Shown: one piece after another, positions 51,605-59,858 of the stretch
How positions within the stretch are numbered: the stretch's first letter is position 1
Layout: every line of letters begins with the position of its first letter
Origin: Hallerella sp963656065
GTDB lineage: Bacteria; Fibrobacterota; Fibrobacteria; Fibrobacterales; Fibrobacteraceae
DNA length: 64,000 nucleotides
Direction: 5' to 3'
Assembly (NCBI GenBank): GCA_963656065.1
Contig: CAVKGV010000010.1
Coordinates: forward strand, 21,176 to 85,175
Made by a program: the position numbers and the translations under genes
Notes under the pieces: model-generated
What the model saw: only the letters and a program-made list of their open reading frames with translations
Told to the model about the DNA's origin: nothing
Database searches by the model: none

Positions 51605-52451
51605 TTTCCTTTTCAAGAGGGATTCCGCAGCTTTCGAAGACTTTTTTTCTGGCTATTTCTGACAGATCGTAGATTTGCTGGGCGGTTGCGTTTTTCGTGT
51701 TGACGATAAAGTTTGCATGCTTAGGGGAAATTTGCGCTCCGCCGAGTTGAAAACCTTTCAACCCTGCTTGTTCGATGAGTGCCCCGGGAAATCCGTTTGC
51801 CGGTCGTTTGAAAACGGAACCCGCGCTCGGCAATTCCAAGGGCTGCTTTGCTTTGCGCTCTTCCATGATTTTTTTTTGCGCGGCGAGAAGCTCTACCGGA
51901 TTCCCGTCGTTTAATTGAAAAATCGCTGCTAGAATTACTTTGTGTGAATTCTGGAAAACGGATTTCCGGTAAGCGAACCGGCAATCTTCGTTCCTGTAGT
52001 CCTTGATACTTCCATCTTCCTCCAGGACCGTTGCCGATAGAAGCGTCTGTGAAATATCCTCGCCGTATGCCCCTGCGTTCATCGCGATTCCGCCTCCGAC
52101 AGTTCCCGGAATTCCTGCGAGCAAGTGCATTCCCGAGAGTCCGAGCGTTGCGCTCATCCTGGCAATCATCGAAAGAGGCGTTGCCGACTTGGCGGTGAGT
52201 TTGCCCTTGTCAAATTTGAAATGGGAAAATTCCTTGCCGAGCTTGACTATCAGCCCGTCAAATCCTTCGTCGGAAACCAGGACGTTGGAACCTAGCCCGA
52301 TAAGAAAGAAGGGAATCTCCTTTTCGGCGGCAAATTTTTGCAACTCCCGAATGTCATCGACGGATTCTGCCTTTGCAAAGTAACGGGCACATCCGCCGGC
52401 GCGGAATGTCGTGTGCTGTTTCATATCGACATTTTCAAGTATGTTCGGCAT
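51564..52451 (-). CDS. murB: UDP-N-acetylenolpyruvoylglucosamine reductase MurB
   Basis: MurB reduces enolpyruvyl-UDP-GlcNAc with NADPH and FAD to make UDP-MurNAc for peptidoglycan. 295 residues from the ATG at 52451, with an AAAGGAAA site. FAD-binding LIGLGSNVLVSDEGFDG, LAGIPGTVGGGIAMNAGAYG, ELPSAGSVFKRP (catalytic Ser), ISPKHANFIVN and the C-terminal PLEKEIIFLG are present. The length fits the short (type II) group. Confidence 0.93.
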   Translation of the reverse strand: MPNILENVDMKQHTTFRAGGCARYFAKAESVDDIRELQKFAAEKEIPFFLIGLGSNVLVSDEGFDGLIVKLGKEFSHFKFDKGKLTAKSATPLSMIARMSATLGLSGMHLLAGIPGTVGGGIAMNAGAYGEDISQTLLSATVLEEDGSIKDYRNEDCRFAYRKSVFQNSHKVILAAIFQLNDGNPVELLAAQKKIMEERKAKQPLELPSAGSVFKRPANGFPGALIEQAGLKGFQLGGAQISPKHANFIVNTKNATAQQIYDLSEIARKKVFESCGIPLEKEIIFLGKFRTVSKA

Positions 52452-52605
52452 CTGAGATTTCCTTTCGCGGAGAGTATAGCTTTTTTTGCGGGAAAGCACG
52501 AAGCTGTTATTGAATTTCTGAAAGGAAAAAAAACGAAAACGCTGCTTGGAGAAACTCTTTGAAATCCAGAAATTTCCATTAGGGAATTTTATTATTTTAT
52601 ATGTA

Positions 52606-53691
52606 ATGGCGGGTCGTATCGACATCGACGCCTTGAAAGCGTCCCTCTCCATCACCCAGGTTGCGGAACGTCTGGGGCATCATGTCGTGCACGGAAAATT
52701 TCGTTGCCCTTATGCGATGCGCCATGCCCACGGCGACAGGACGCCGAGCGTTTCGATTTCCGAATCGAGGGGACTCTTCAATTGCTGGGTCTGCCCCGAT
52801 GTTCGCGGCGACGTGTTCAAGCTTGTCGAGATTTCCCGCAATCTGGATTTTCGGGGCGCGGTGGAATGGCTCAGGGGAGAATTTTTCCCGGAGACCATAC
52901 CTGAATCGGGAACTTCCCAAAATCGCGTCGTGCAAAGTTTTTCGGCGGTAGCCTCTCCCATCAAGATGGTTCGGGAAGAGCCGAAGCCGGAAATGGATCC
53001 GCTTTTTCGCGCAAGGATTATTCTCGCCTTTTTCGAAATGCTCGCTCCCGTCGAGGGGACGCAGGCCGCGGCGTGGCTCATCAAACGGCGAATTTTCAAG
53101 AAAACCTGGGATGCGATGCGGCTTCGCACGATCGTTGATTACGATGCGGTGAATCGTGGGCTTCTCGAAAAATTCGGTTTGGAAAATCTCCAAAAGGCGG
53201 GACTGTTCAACGAAAACGGCAACTTGCGCTATTACAAGCATCGTCTGCTCTTTCCCTATCTGGATGCGAAAATTGTTCCGCGGTATTTTCAGGCCCGCAC
53301 GCTCGATCCCGATACAAAGCCCAAGGAGCTGAACCTGCGGGGCGTTGTGCCGTTTCCTTACAACGTTTCCCTGCTCGACGGCAAACCGGGCTGGATCTAT
53401 CTCTGTGAAGGGGTTGTCGATACGCTGACGCTCATCGATCGGGGCTTTCCCGCCGTGGGAATTCCGGGAGTCAAGTCTTTCAAACCGGAATGGGTCGCTC
53501 TTTTCCGGGAAAAGCGCGTCATCGTCTGCCTGGACGAAGATGAAGCGGGGCGCGCCGGGTCGCAGGCGATTCTTGAAATTTTTAAAAACGCGGGAATTTC
53601 CGCTTCGGCGTTCGGGGAGGGAATCCATGTCGAAGGCTTTCGGCTTTCGGAAGGACAGGACATCAATTCCTGGTTCGGCGGAAAAAAGTAG
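52606..53691 (+). CDS. Short DnaG-like primase/Toprim protein
   Basis: A 361-residue protein. The N-terminal zinc-ribbon (about 30-70) has Cys34, His40/His42, Cys60 and Cys63 in a DnaG-like CHC2 layout (TPSVS..., FNCWVCPDVRGD). The middle resembles the DnaG core, and the Toprim part has YLCEGVVDTLTLI and VCLDEDEAGRAGS with the catalytic acids. It lacks the C-terminal DnaB-binding domain of replicative DnaG and is much shorter than the usual ~600 residues. The start ATG is preceded by TTATTTTATATGTA. It may be an accessory or mobile-element primase. Confidence 0.75.
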   Translation: MAGRIDIDALKASLSITQVAERLGHHVVHGKFRCPYAMRHAHGDRTPSVSISESRGLFNCWVCPDVRGDVFKLVEISRNLDFRGAVEWLRGEFFPETIPESGTSQNRVVQSFSAVASPIKMVREEPKPEMDPLFRARIILAFFEMLAPVEGTQAAAWLIKRRIFKKTWDAMRLRTIVDYDAVNRGLLEKFGLENLQKAGLFNENGNLRYYKHRLLFPYLDAKIVPRYFQARTLDPDTKPKELNLRGVVPFPYNVSLLDGKPGWIYLCEGVVDTLTLIDRGFPAVGIPGVKSFKPEWVALFREKRVIVCLDEDEAGRAGSQAILEIFKNAGISASAFGEGIHVEGFRLSEGQDINSWFGGKK

Positions 53692-53839
53692 GGGCTCTTT
53701 TCTATATTTTGCCCGTGGTGATTTTTTTAAAATGTTTTTTTTCCCGAAAGAAGCGTTTTTTGGCAACGCATCGTCTGCCTAGGCTGGCGACGCCTTGCGA
53801 TGTCCGCTCCGGAAATTATCAGGATCCCGGAGTTTTCGC

Positions 53840-54757
53840 GTGAAAGCTTTTCGGGTGAAACAATCCGTTTTGGCTTTCTGGAATTCGATTCCCGAAGGCG
53901 TCCGAAAAAAAATATCGGTGATTTTTTGCGTCTTCAAGTGGATTTACCGCATCCTGAACCGTCTCGTGCGGTTGGTGCTGCTCGCTCTGATGCTTTACGC
54001 GATAGCCTTTACCGTTGTCGCGTCGGTGCTCCTCTACAAGGGCTTCACCTATTGCTATGCGATTTACGACAACGTGCTCCAGCTTGAACATTCGAATCCC
54101 GAGATGAGCCGCTACATGCAGGCGCTGGTCGATTCGAATCCGGCGACGCAGATTAAGCATCGGTTCGTTCCGCTAGACAGCATCAGCCCGAGCCTGCAGA
54201 AGGCCGTAATCGCGAGCGAGGATGCGGGCTTCTATTATCATCCTGGTTTTGACGTGCGGGCAATTGCCGAAGCCCTGGATGCGAACCGCTACTATGGAAA
54301 GACGAAGTTCGGCGGCAGCACGATAACGCAACAGCTGGCGAAAAACCTTTTCCTTTCCGGGGAGCGCTCCTGGGAGCGGAAGTTCAAGGAACTCGCGTAT
54401 GCGCTTCTCATGGAAAAGATGCTCGGCAAGGACAGGATTCTCGAACTTTACCTGAACTATGCGCAGTGGGGGCAGAACATCTTTGGCTGCGAGGCGGCCA
54501 GCCAGGAGTTTTTCCACAAAAGCGCGTACAAGCTGAATCTCGACCAGTCGATAAACATGGCAGCGGTTCTCGCAAGTCCCGGCAAGCACAACCCGAACGG
54601 TCGCTACAATCGCTTCATGGCGAGCCGCCGGACGGTCATCTACCAGAACATGTTCCCGAAACGCGACAGTATCAAGGTCGATAGCCTCAAAGCGTTGAAC
54701 GCGCCGCCCGATACTTCCGCCGTCCCGGATTCCGTAGCTGTCGGAGCGGGCATCTAG
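53840..54757 (+). CDS. mtgA: Monofunctional peptidoglycan glycosyltransferase MtgA
   Basis: GTG start at 53840, chosen for the GGAG site seven bases upstream; 305 residues. One N-terminal helix (about 43-66) precedes a GT51 domain with KAVIASEDAGFYYHPGFD (catalytic Glu127), GGSTITQQLAKNLFLS and ELAYALLMEKMLGKDRILELYLNYA. No transpeptidase domain follows, so it only polymerises lipid II. The C-terminal tail is Pro/Ser/Asp-rich. Confidence 0.9.
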   Translation: MKAFRVKQSVLAFWNSIPEGVRKKISVIFCVFKWIYRILNRLVRLVLLALMLYAIAFTVVASVLLYKGFTYCYAIYDNVLQLEHSNPEMSRYMQALVDSNPATQIKHRFVPLDSISPSLQKAVIASEDAGFYYHPGFDVRAIAEALDANRYYGKTKFGGSTITQQLAKNLFLSGERSWERKFKELAYALLMEKMLGKDRILELYLNYAQWGQNIFGCEAASQEFFHKSAYKLNLDQSINMAAVLASPGKHNPNGRYNRFMASRRTVIYQNMFPKRDSIKVDSLKALNAPPDTSAVPDSVAVGAGI

Positions 54758-54783
54758 AATTTCAAATCAAAAGGAATACGAAT

Positions 54784-56226
54784 ATGCGTGACGAATACGA
54801 AAATCCCCTCAACACAAGATACGCTTCCAAGGAAATGAAGTTCCTCTTCAGCCCGCAATTCAAGTTCGAAACTTGGCGCAAGCTCTGGATCATCCTTGCC
54901 GAAAGCGAAATGGAACTGGGCCTTCCGATTACTTCGGAACAGATCGACGAACTCAAGTCCCATGCGAAGGATATCAATTTTGATGTCGCGGAAGCCGAAG
55001 AGAAGCGTCGCCGTCACGACGTGATGAGCCATGTCTATGCTTACGGGGTCCAGTGCCCGAAGGCCAAGGGCATCATCCACTTGGGAGCGACCAGCGCATT
55101 TGTCGGAGACAACACCGATCTTATCCAGATGCAGCAGGGGATGATCTATGTCCGCCGTCGTCTGATGCGTGTCATCGACAAGCTCTCGAAGTTCGCATTG
55201 GAATACAAGGATATGCCGCAGCTCGGTGCGACGCATTTCCAGGCGGCCCAGCTCACGACCGTCGGAAAGCGCGCTTGCCTGTGGATTCAAGACCTTCTAA
55301 TTGACCTCGAACAGCTGAATTTCCTGATCGATGTCTTGCCGTTCCGCGGGGTGAAGGGAACGACCGGGACACAAGCGAGCTTCATGGATCTCTTCAACGG
55401 CGACGAAGAAAAGATCCGCGAACTTGACCGCCGCGTGACGGAACGCGCCGGCTTCAAGCGCCACCTGACGATTACCGGGCAGACTTACACCCGCAAGTGG
55501 GACAACCGCGTAAACCAGGTCCTTTCCTCCATCGCGCAGAGCCTCCACAAGTTTGCGACGGATATGCGCCTGATGCAGGGAAACAAGGAAGTGGAGGAAC
55601 CGTTTGAAAGTACGCAGATCGGGTCCAGTGCGATGGCGTACAAGCGAAACCCGATGCGCTGCGAACGGATCTGCTCGCTCGCACGTTTTGTCATCTCGCT
55701 CGAAACGAGCACCGCCATCACCCAGGCGACGCAGTGGTTTGAACGGACCCTCGACGACAGCGCAAACAAGCGTCTCGCCATTCCGCAAGCGTTCCTCGCC
55801 ATCGATTCGATGCTCATCATCGCGGAAAACGTTTCCACGGGACTTGTCGTCTATCCCAAAGTCATCGAAAAGCGGATCCGCGCCGAGCTTCCGTTCATGG
55901 CGACAGAGAACATCATCATGGAAGGCGTCAAGCATGGCGGCGACCGCCAGGAACTCCACGAAGAAATTCGCAAGATGAGCATGGAAGCGGCGAAGGTGGT
56001 GAAAGTCGAGGGCAAGGACAACGACTTGCTCGAACGCATCAAGAAAAACGAAAAATTCCAGAAGCTCGGAATCGATGAAAAGGCGTTGGAACAGATTCTC
56101 GACTTGAAAAAGTTCGTCGGGCGCGCCCCGTCCCAGGTCAAGCTCTTTGTCGAAAACGAAGTCCGGCCGGAGCTCGACAAGTTCAGCGACTGGCAGCGGA
56201 TCGACGCCGGCGAGCTCAAAGTCTAA
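54784..56226 (+). CDS. purB: Adenylosuccinate lyase PurB
   Basis: PurB performs two purine-synthesis steps, splitting SAICAR and adenylosuccinate. 480 residues. Key motifs are HDVMSHVYAY, IHLGATSAFVGDNTD, MPQLGATHFQAAQ, and the signature GSSAMAYKRNPMRCERICS. It is the longer PurB type seen in eukaryotes and FCB bacteria. The stop overlaps the convergent xer gene by four bases. Confidence 0.93.
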   Translation: MRDEYENPLNTRYASKEMKFLFSPQFKFETWRKLWIILAESEMELGLPITSEQIDELKSHAKDINFDVAEAEEKRRRHDVMSHVYAYGVQCPKAKGIIHLGATSAFVGDNTDLIQMQQGMIYVRRRLMRVIDKLSKFALEYKDMPQLGATHFQAAQLTTVGKRACLWIQDLLIDLEQLNFLIDVLPFRGVKGTTGTQASFMDLFNGDEEKIRELDRRVTERAGFKRHLTITGQTYTRKWDNRVNQVLSSIAQSLHKFATDMRLMQGNKEVEEPFESTQIGSSAMAYKRNPMRCERICSLARFVISLETSTAITQATQWFERTLDDSANKRLAIPQAFLAIDSMLIIAENVSTGLVVYPKVIEKRIRAELPFMATENIIMEGVKHGGDRQELHEEIRKMSMEAAKVVKVEGKDNDLLERIKKNEKFQKLGIDEKALEQILDLKKFVGRAPSQVKLFVENEVRPELDKFSDWQRIDAGELKV

Positions 56227-57116
56227 CGTTTGCCCTGTTCCCGCGGATGGAACGCCCGGTGTTCTTCCCGGATGGTCTGTCCGCTCACATGGGTGTAGAT
56301 CTGTGTGGTGGTGACGTTTGCATGTCCGAGCAGTTCCTGCAAAACGCGCAGGTCCATGCCTGCTTCGAGGCAGTGCGTAGCGAAGGAGTGCCTGAACGTG
56401 TGCGGCGTGACATGCTTGTCGAGATGCGCCGTATATTTTTGGACCAGTTTCCAGGCTCCCATCCGCGACATCTTTTTCCCGTGCGTATTGAGGATAACCG
56501 TATCCGTTTTCGGAGAAAATTCTAGCCGACGTCCCCGCATCCACTGCTGGAGATTCCGCTTGGCTTTTTCTCCGAGCGGCACTAAACGTTGCTTGTTCCC
56601 CTTGCCGACAGGCTTGATCCATTCGTTGTCGAGATCGACATCTTCGATGCGGAGCGAGAGCGCTTCGGCGATGCGGAGCCCTTCGGAATAGAGCAGTTCA
56701 AAAAGGGCCGTGTCCCGTTCGGGAATCTTGGATTCCTTTTCGATCTTTGCGAATACGCTGTCGATTTCTTCCCGCGTCAGGCACTGGGGCAAATAAAGCC
56801 CGATTCGCGGCGGAGCGAGCAGACTGTCCGTTGAATAGGGGAAAACTTTTTCGTTCAACAGGTATTTGAGGAATCCCCGGAGACTTGAAAAATGCCTCGC
56901 GACAGAAGTCGGGCTGTATTCTTCCTTGCTAGCGACTTCCGAAAGGAATTCGTCGAGTTCTTCGGGCAAAAGTTCGGAAATTTTTTCGTGCTTGTCGTCT
57001 GCCCAAAAAATGAAATGGCGGAGATCTTCCTCGTAGCTCTGGATAGTCGCATCGGAAAGGTTGCGTTCAACCGCAAGATAGGAAAGATAGGAATCGAGCC
57101 ATTCGCCGTTTTCCAT
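56223..57116 (-). CDS. xerD: Tyrosine recombinase XerC/XerD
   Basis: A 297-residue Xer-type recombinase with an N-terminal core-binding domain (about 1-95). All catalytic residues are present: Arg148 (SEGLRIAEAL), Lys172 (GKGNKQR), His239 and Arg242 (HTFRHSFATH), His265 (LLGHANVTTTQIYTH) and Tyr274. It should resolve chromosome dimers at dif, or act on mobile DNA. C or D type cannot be told by eye. It is the last gene of the ACP-to-patatin operon, an odd place for a Xer gene. Confidence 0.85.
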   Translation of the reverse strand: MENGEWLDSYLSYLAVERNLSDATIQSYEEDLRHFIFWADDKHEKISELLPEELDEFLSEVASKEEYSPTSVARHFSSLRGFLKYLLNEKVFPYSTDSLLAPPRIGLYLPQCLTREEIDSVFAKIEKESKIPERDTALFELLYSEGLRIAEALSLRIEDVDLDNEWIKPVGKGNKQRLVPLGEKAKRNLQQWMRGRRLEFSPKTDTVILNTHGKKMSRMGAWKLVQKYTAHLDKHVTPHTFRHSFATHCLEAGMDLRVLQELLGHANVTTTQIYTHVSGQTIREEHRAFHPREQGKR

Positions 57117-57128
57117 ATCAGCCCCGGC

Positions 57129-57977
57129 CTAGTATTCGAGAAAAGCCTTGAGCTCGGCCATGCGGCGCCGCGCGTAATCGAAACCGAGATAATAGGAGTC
57201 GTCGAGCTTTTTCAGGTCGGTTTCAAAGAGGTCGCAGAGATCCCGTTCGGGACGCAGCAAGAAAAGCTTCCCGTCTTTTTCGAGCTGTTCCATCTTCGCG
57301 AACATTTTTTGGTAACGCCTGTAACGGACCATCAGCGCCCTGAAGAGATTGGGAAACCTGTTCCGGAACAGCGGAATGAGAATAGCTTTATATTTGGTGA
57401 AGTCCGTGACGATTTCTCCGGGATAGTGCGTCGAAATGGCGACGACCCGGTCGCAGCCTTTTGCAAAAGCCCGTTCAAAGGGAATGGGCGCGGTGACGCA
57501 GCCATCGACGTAATGATATCCGCCGATGGGAACGTTCGGAAAGATCATCGGCAGGGCACAGCTTGCGCTGATAAGCGTGAGAAGCCTGTTCTTGTCCTTC
57601 TTTTCGGTTCTGAATTCAACGCGACCCGTTTCACAGCAGGTGACGGCAATTTCACATTCAATGTCGGAATGGAAAAATTTTTCAAAATCGAACGGCATGT
57701 CTCCGGTCGCCGAATCAAAATGCAGGGCGTGGCATTCCTTGTAGATGCCGTCGAGAAACAGGTGCGCCTTTTTTTTGCCCTGCTGCAATTTTGTCGGCAT
57801 GATGATGTGGCGGAATCGTCCGCGCTGGCCCGTGATGTAGTTTGCTGCCGCGTGGGATCCGGCGGAAACCCCTGCAATATAGGGAAATTCGATATGCTCA
57901 TCCATCATCGCATCGAGAACGCCGGCGGTAAAAATCGTCTGGCGGGAACCGCCTTCGAGGACCAGCCCCGCTTTCAA
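57129..57977 (-). CDS. Patatin-like phospholipase/hydrolase (YjjU-type)
   Basis: A 282-residue lipid acyl hydrolase. LEGGSRQTIFTAGVLDAM is the YjjU-like oxyanion region, the nucleophile elbow is GVSAG (Ser38), and the catalytic Asp is in VDGC (Asp158). No signal peptide is seen, so it is likely cytoplasmic or peripheral. The start overlaps the acyltransferase stop (ATGA). In this operon it may edit or release acyl chains made by the ACP-bound pathway upstream. Confidence 0.85.
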   Translation of the reverse strand: MKAGLVLEGGSRQTIFTAGVLDAMMDEHIEFPYIAGVSAGSHAAANYITGQRGRFRHIIMPTKLQQGKKKAHLFLDGIYKECHALHFDSATGDMPFDFEKFFHSDIECEIAVTCCETGRVEFRTEKKDKNRLLTLISASCALPMIFPNVPIGGYHYVDGCVTAPIPFERAFAKGCDRVVAISTHYPGEIVTDFTKYKAILIPLFRNRFPNLFRALMVRYRRYQKMFAKMEQLEKDGKLFLLRPERDLCDLFETDLKKLDDSYYLGFDYARRRMAELKAFLEY

Positions 57978-58657
57978 TTTTTCATCTCCTCGGGTGGCGT
58001 TTTTTCAGCGATCGGCAGTTCCTTTCCGGTAATTCCAAGCGCCCGCTGTTTTAATCCCCACACCTTTTGCCGAAAGTATTCCGAGCGTTCCGCAAGATGC
58101 TCGGACGAATGGACTCCCTTGACCCGGACGATTTTTTCCGCATCTCCGAAAACGACCTGCGTCCTGTGCCCGAAACGGTAGATGCCGTCTATTCCGACGG
58201 AAACGACCGGAGCGCCCGTGCTGCGGGCGAGAAAGGCGAAGCCCGGTTTGAATTCGTTCAAAAGTCCGTCTTCCCGGCATTTTCCCTCGGGAAAGATGAT
58301 TACCGAGTTTCCCGCTTCCAGCTGCTTTCTCGCGAGCAGGGCCCATTCCGTGTCCAGATTGTAGCGGTCGCAGGGAATGCATTTTTCCCGCGAAAGGATC
58401 CAGTGAAATTTTTTCATTTCGAACCAGTCCTTGGCAACGACGATGCTTCGTTTGCGCGTAATCAGCGTGAGCAGGAGAATCGGGTCGCTTGTCGATGTGT
58501 GGTTCGCGATGATGATGGACGGCTCTTTAAAGCGAGTCGAGGATACAGACGGGTCGGTGAATACGAGCCTTGGGCGAAAACCGATGCGAAAGTAAAGCTT
58601 TCCGATGGCTTCGCAAAGGAAGATGGCAATCCGGATGAGGTATTCGAAAAAGGCCAC
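57974..58657 (-). CDS. PlsC-like lysophospholipid acyltransferase
   Basis: GTG start at 58657, eight bases after the dehydratase stop, with an AAGGA site; 227 residues. The HX4D active site is NHTSTSDP and the glycerol-phosphate motif is IFPEGKCREDG; one N-terminal helix is present. Family members move acyl groups to lysophosphatidate or other acceptors. Here it could transfer the product of the KS-CLF system onto a lipid head group. Confidence 0.85.
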   Translation of the reverse strand: MAFFEYLIRIAIFLCEAIGKLYFRIGFRPRLVFTDPSVSSTRFKEPSIIIANHTSTSDPILLLTLITRKRSIVVAKDWFEMKKFHWILSREKCIPCDRYNLDTEWALLARKQLEAGNSVIIFPEGKCREDGLLNEFKPGFAFLARSTGAPVVSVGIDGIYRFGHRTQVVFGDAEKIVRVKGVHSSEHLAERSEYFRQKVWGLKQRALGITGKELPIAEKTPPEEMKN

Positions 58658-58667
58658 GCACGCTTCC

Positions 58668-59117
58668 TTATTTTCCGAGCGAATCTTTCGGGATGGTAGT
58701 GAATGTGAGCGCGCCTTTTGCATGGAGCGATCCGTTCACCCTGACCGTACAATCGAATCCGACAAGAGATCCGCCGCTTTTCGTCTTTACCACGGCGAGC
58801 TCGAGCTGGTCTCCGGGAATCGCCGGCTTTACAAACTTGAAACCGTCGATTTTGAGAAGCACGTAGAGCTTGTCGTCTAGGTCTTCGGGCTTTTTTTCGA
58901 TGACCAGCGAACAGAGCTGGGCGCAGGCTTCAACGACAAGGACTCCCGGCATGATAGGCGTTCCCGGGAAGTGCCCGATGAAATAGGGCTCGTTGACGCT
59001 CACATTCTTGATGCCTGTCGCGGATTCCCCCGGGACTAGTTCCAGGACTTTTTCGACCATCTGGAATGGGGGCCGTTGGGCGATCCTTTCGCTTATCTCG
59101 TAGATGTTCAGGCTCAT
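58668..59117 (-). CDS. fabZ: FabZ-like 3-hydroxyacyl-ACP dehydratase
   Basis: A 149-residue hotdog-fold protein. The FabZ active site is YFIGHFPGTPIMPGVLVVEACAQL, with the catalytic His and Glu. RPPFQMVEKVLELVPG is the usual N-terminus. The ATG overlaps the fabG stop. It dehydrates the beta-hydroxyacyl chain carried by the ACP of this operon. Confidence 0.9.
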   Translation of the reverse strand: MSLNIYEISERIAQRPPFQMVEKVLELVPGESATGIKNVSVNEPYFIGHFPGTPIMPGVLVVEACAQLCSLVIEKKPEDLDDKLYVLLKIDGFKFVKPAIPGDQLELAVVKTKSGGSLVGFDCTVRVNGSLHAKGALTFTTIPKDSLGK

Positions 59118-59845
59118 AGCGAAAGCCCTCCGTCTAGGACAAACACCTGTCCCGTCACATAGGCGAATTGGTCGGACACCAGCGCGGAAACCATGTTTGC
59201 GACTTCTTCCGCCGTGCCGAAACGTTTGAGCGGGATTTTTTCCAGGTAAGCGGCGCGCTTTTCTTCGGGAATCGCTTCGATCATTTCGGTGGCGATGAAT
59301 CCCGGAGCGACTGCGTTGACCCGGATGCCGTAGCCGCCGAGTTCCTTGGCGAGCGTCTGCGTCAGGGAATTGACCGCGCCTTTCGTTGCGCTGTAAACGC
59401 TTTGGCCAGCGAGCGCGAACTTGGAGCTGACCGACGACATGTTGACGATGACGCCGGACTTCTGCTTGAACATTTTCAGCGCGACTTGCTGGGCCGCATA
59501 GAAGTAGCCCTTGACGTTCAGATCGATGCATTTGTCGAGCGTTTCGGGGTTGATCATCAGCAGATATTCGTCTCGGACGATTCCCGCATTGTTTACGAGG
59601 ACGTCGATCCGACCGTAAGCCTTGAATACGTCGCGGACCATCTGCTTGACTTCGGCGAGCTTGGAAACATCCGCCTTGTAAATCATTCCCTGTCCGCCGT
59701 CCGCTTCGATTTGTTCGAGCGTTTGCGTTGCGGCTGCATCGGAACTGGAATAGTTGATGACGACTGTATAGCCGTCTTTCGCAAGACGGATGGCGCACGC
59801 TTTGCCGATTCCCTTGGACGCTCCGGTGATGAGGGCAACTTTCAT
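59114..59845 (-). CDS. fabG: FabG-like 3-oxoacyl-ACP reductase
   Basis: A 243-residue SDR enzyme with a GGAGG site before the ATG at 59845. ITGASKGIGKACA is the NADPH site, LVNNAGIVRD follows, and the catalytic Ser (MSSVSSKF), Tyr and Lys (YSATKGAV) are intact. ALDGGLSL-like SGQVFVLDGG closes the fold. It reduces beta-ketoacyl intermediates of the adjacent KS-CLF and ACP. Confidence 0.92.
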   Translation of the reverse strand: MKVALITGASKGIGKACAIRLAKDGYTVVINYSSSDAAATQTLEQIEADGGQGMIYKADVSKLAEVKQMVRDVFKAYGRIDVLVNNAGIVRDEYLLMINPETLDKCIDLNVKGYFYAAQQVALKMFKQKSGVIVNMSSVSSKFALAGQSVYSATKGAVNSLTQTLAKELGGYGIRVNAVAPGFIATEMIEAIPEEKRAAYLEKIPLKRFGTAEEVANMVSALVSDQFAYVTGQVFVLDGGLSL

Positions 59846-59858
59846 ATTTCCTCCGATT

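Noticed and set aside
56223..57116. Prophage or integrative element marked by the recombinase
   Set aside because: No phage structural, excision or attachment-site features are found around it.
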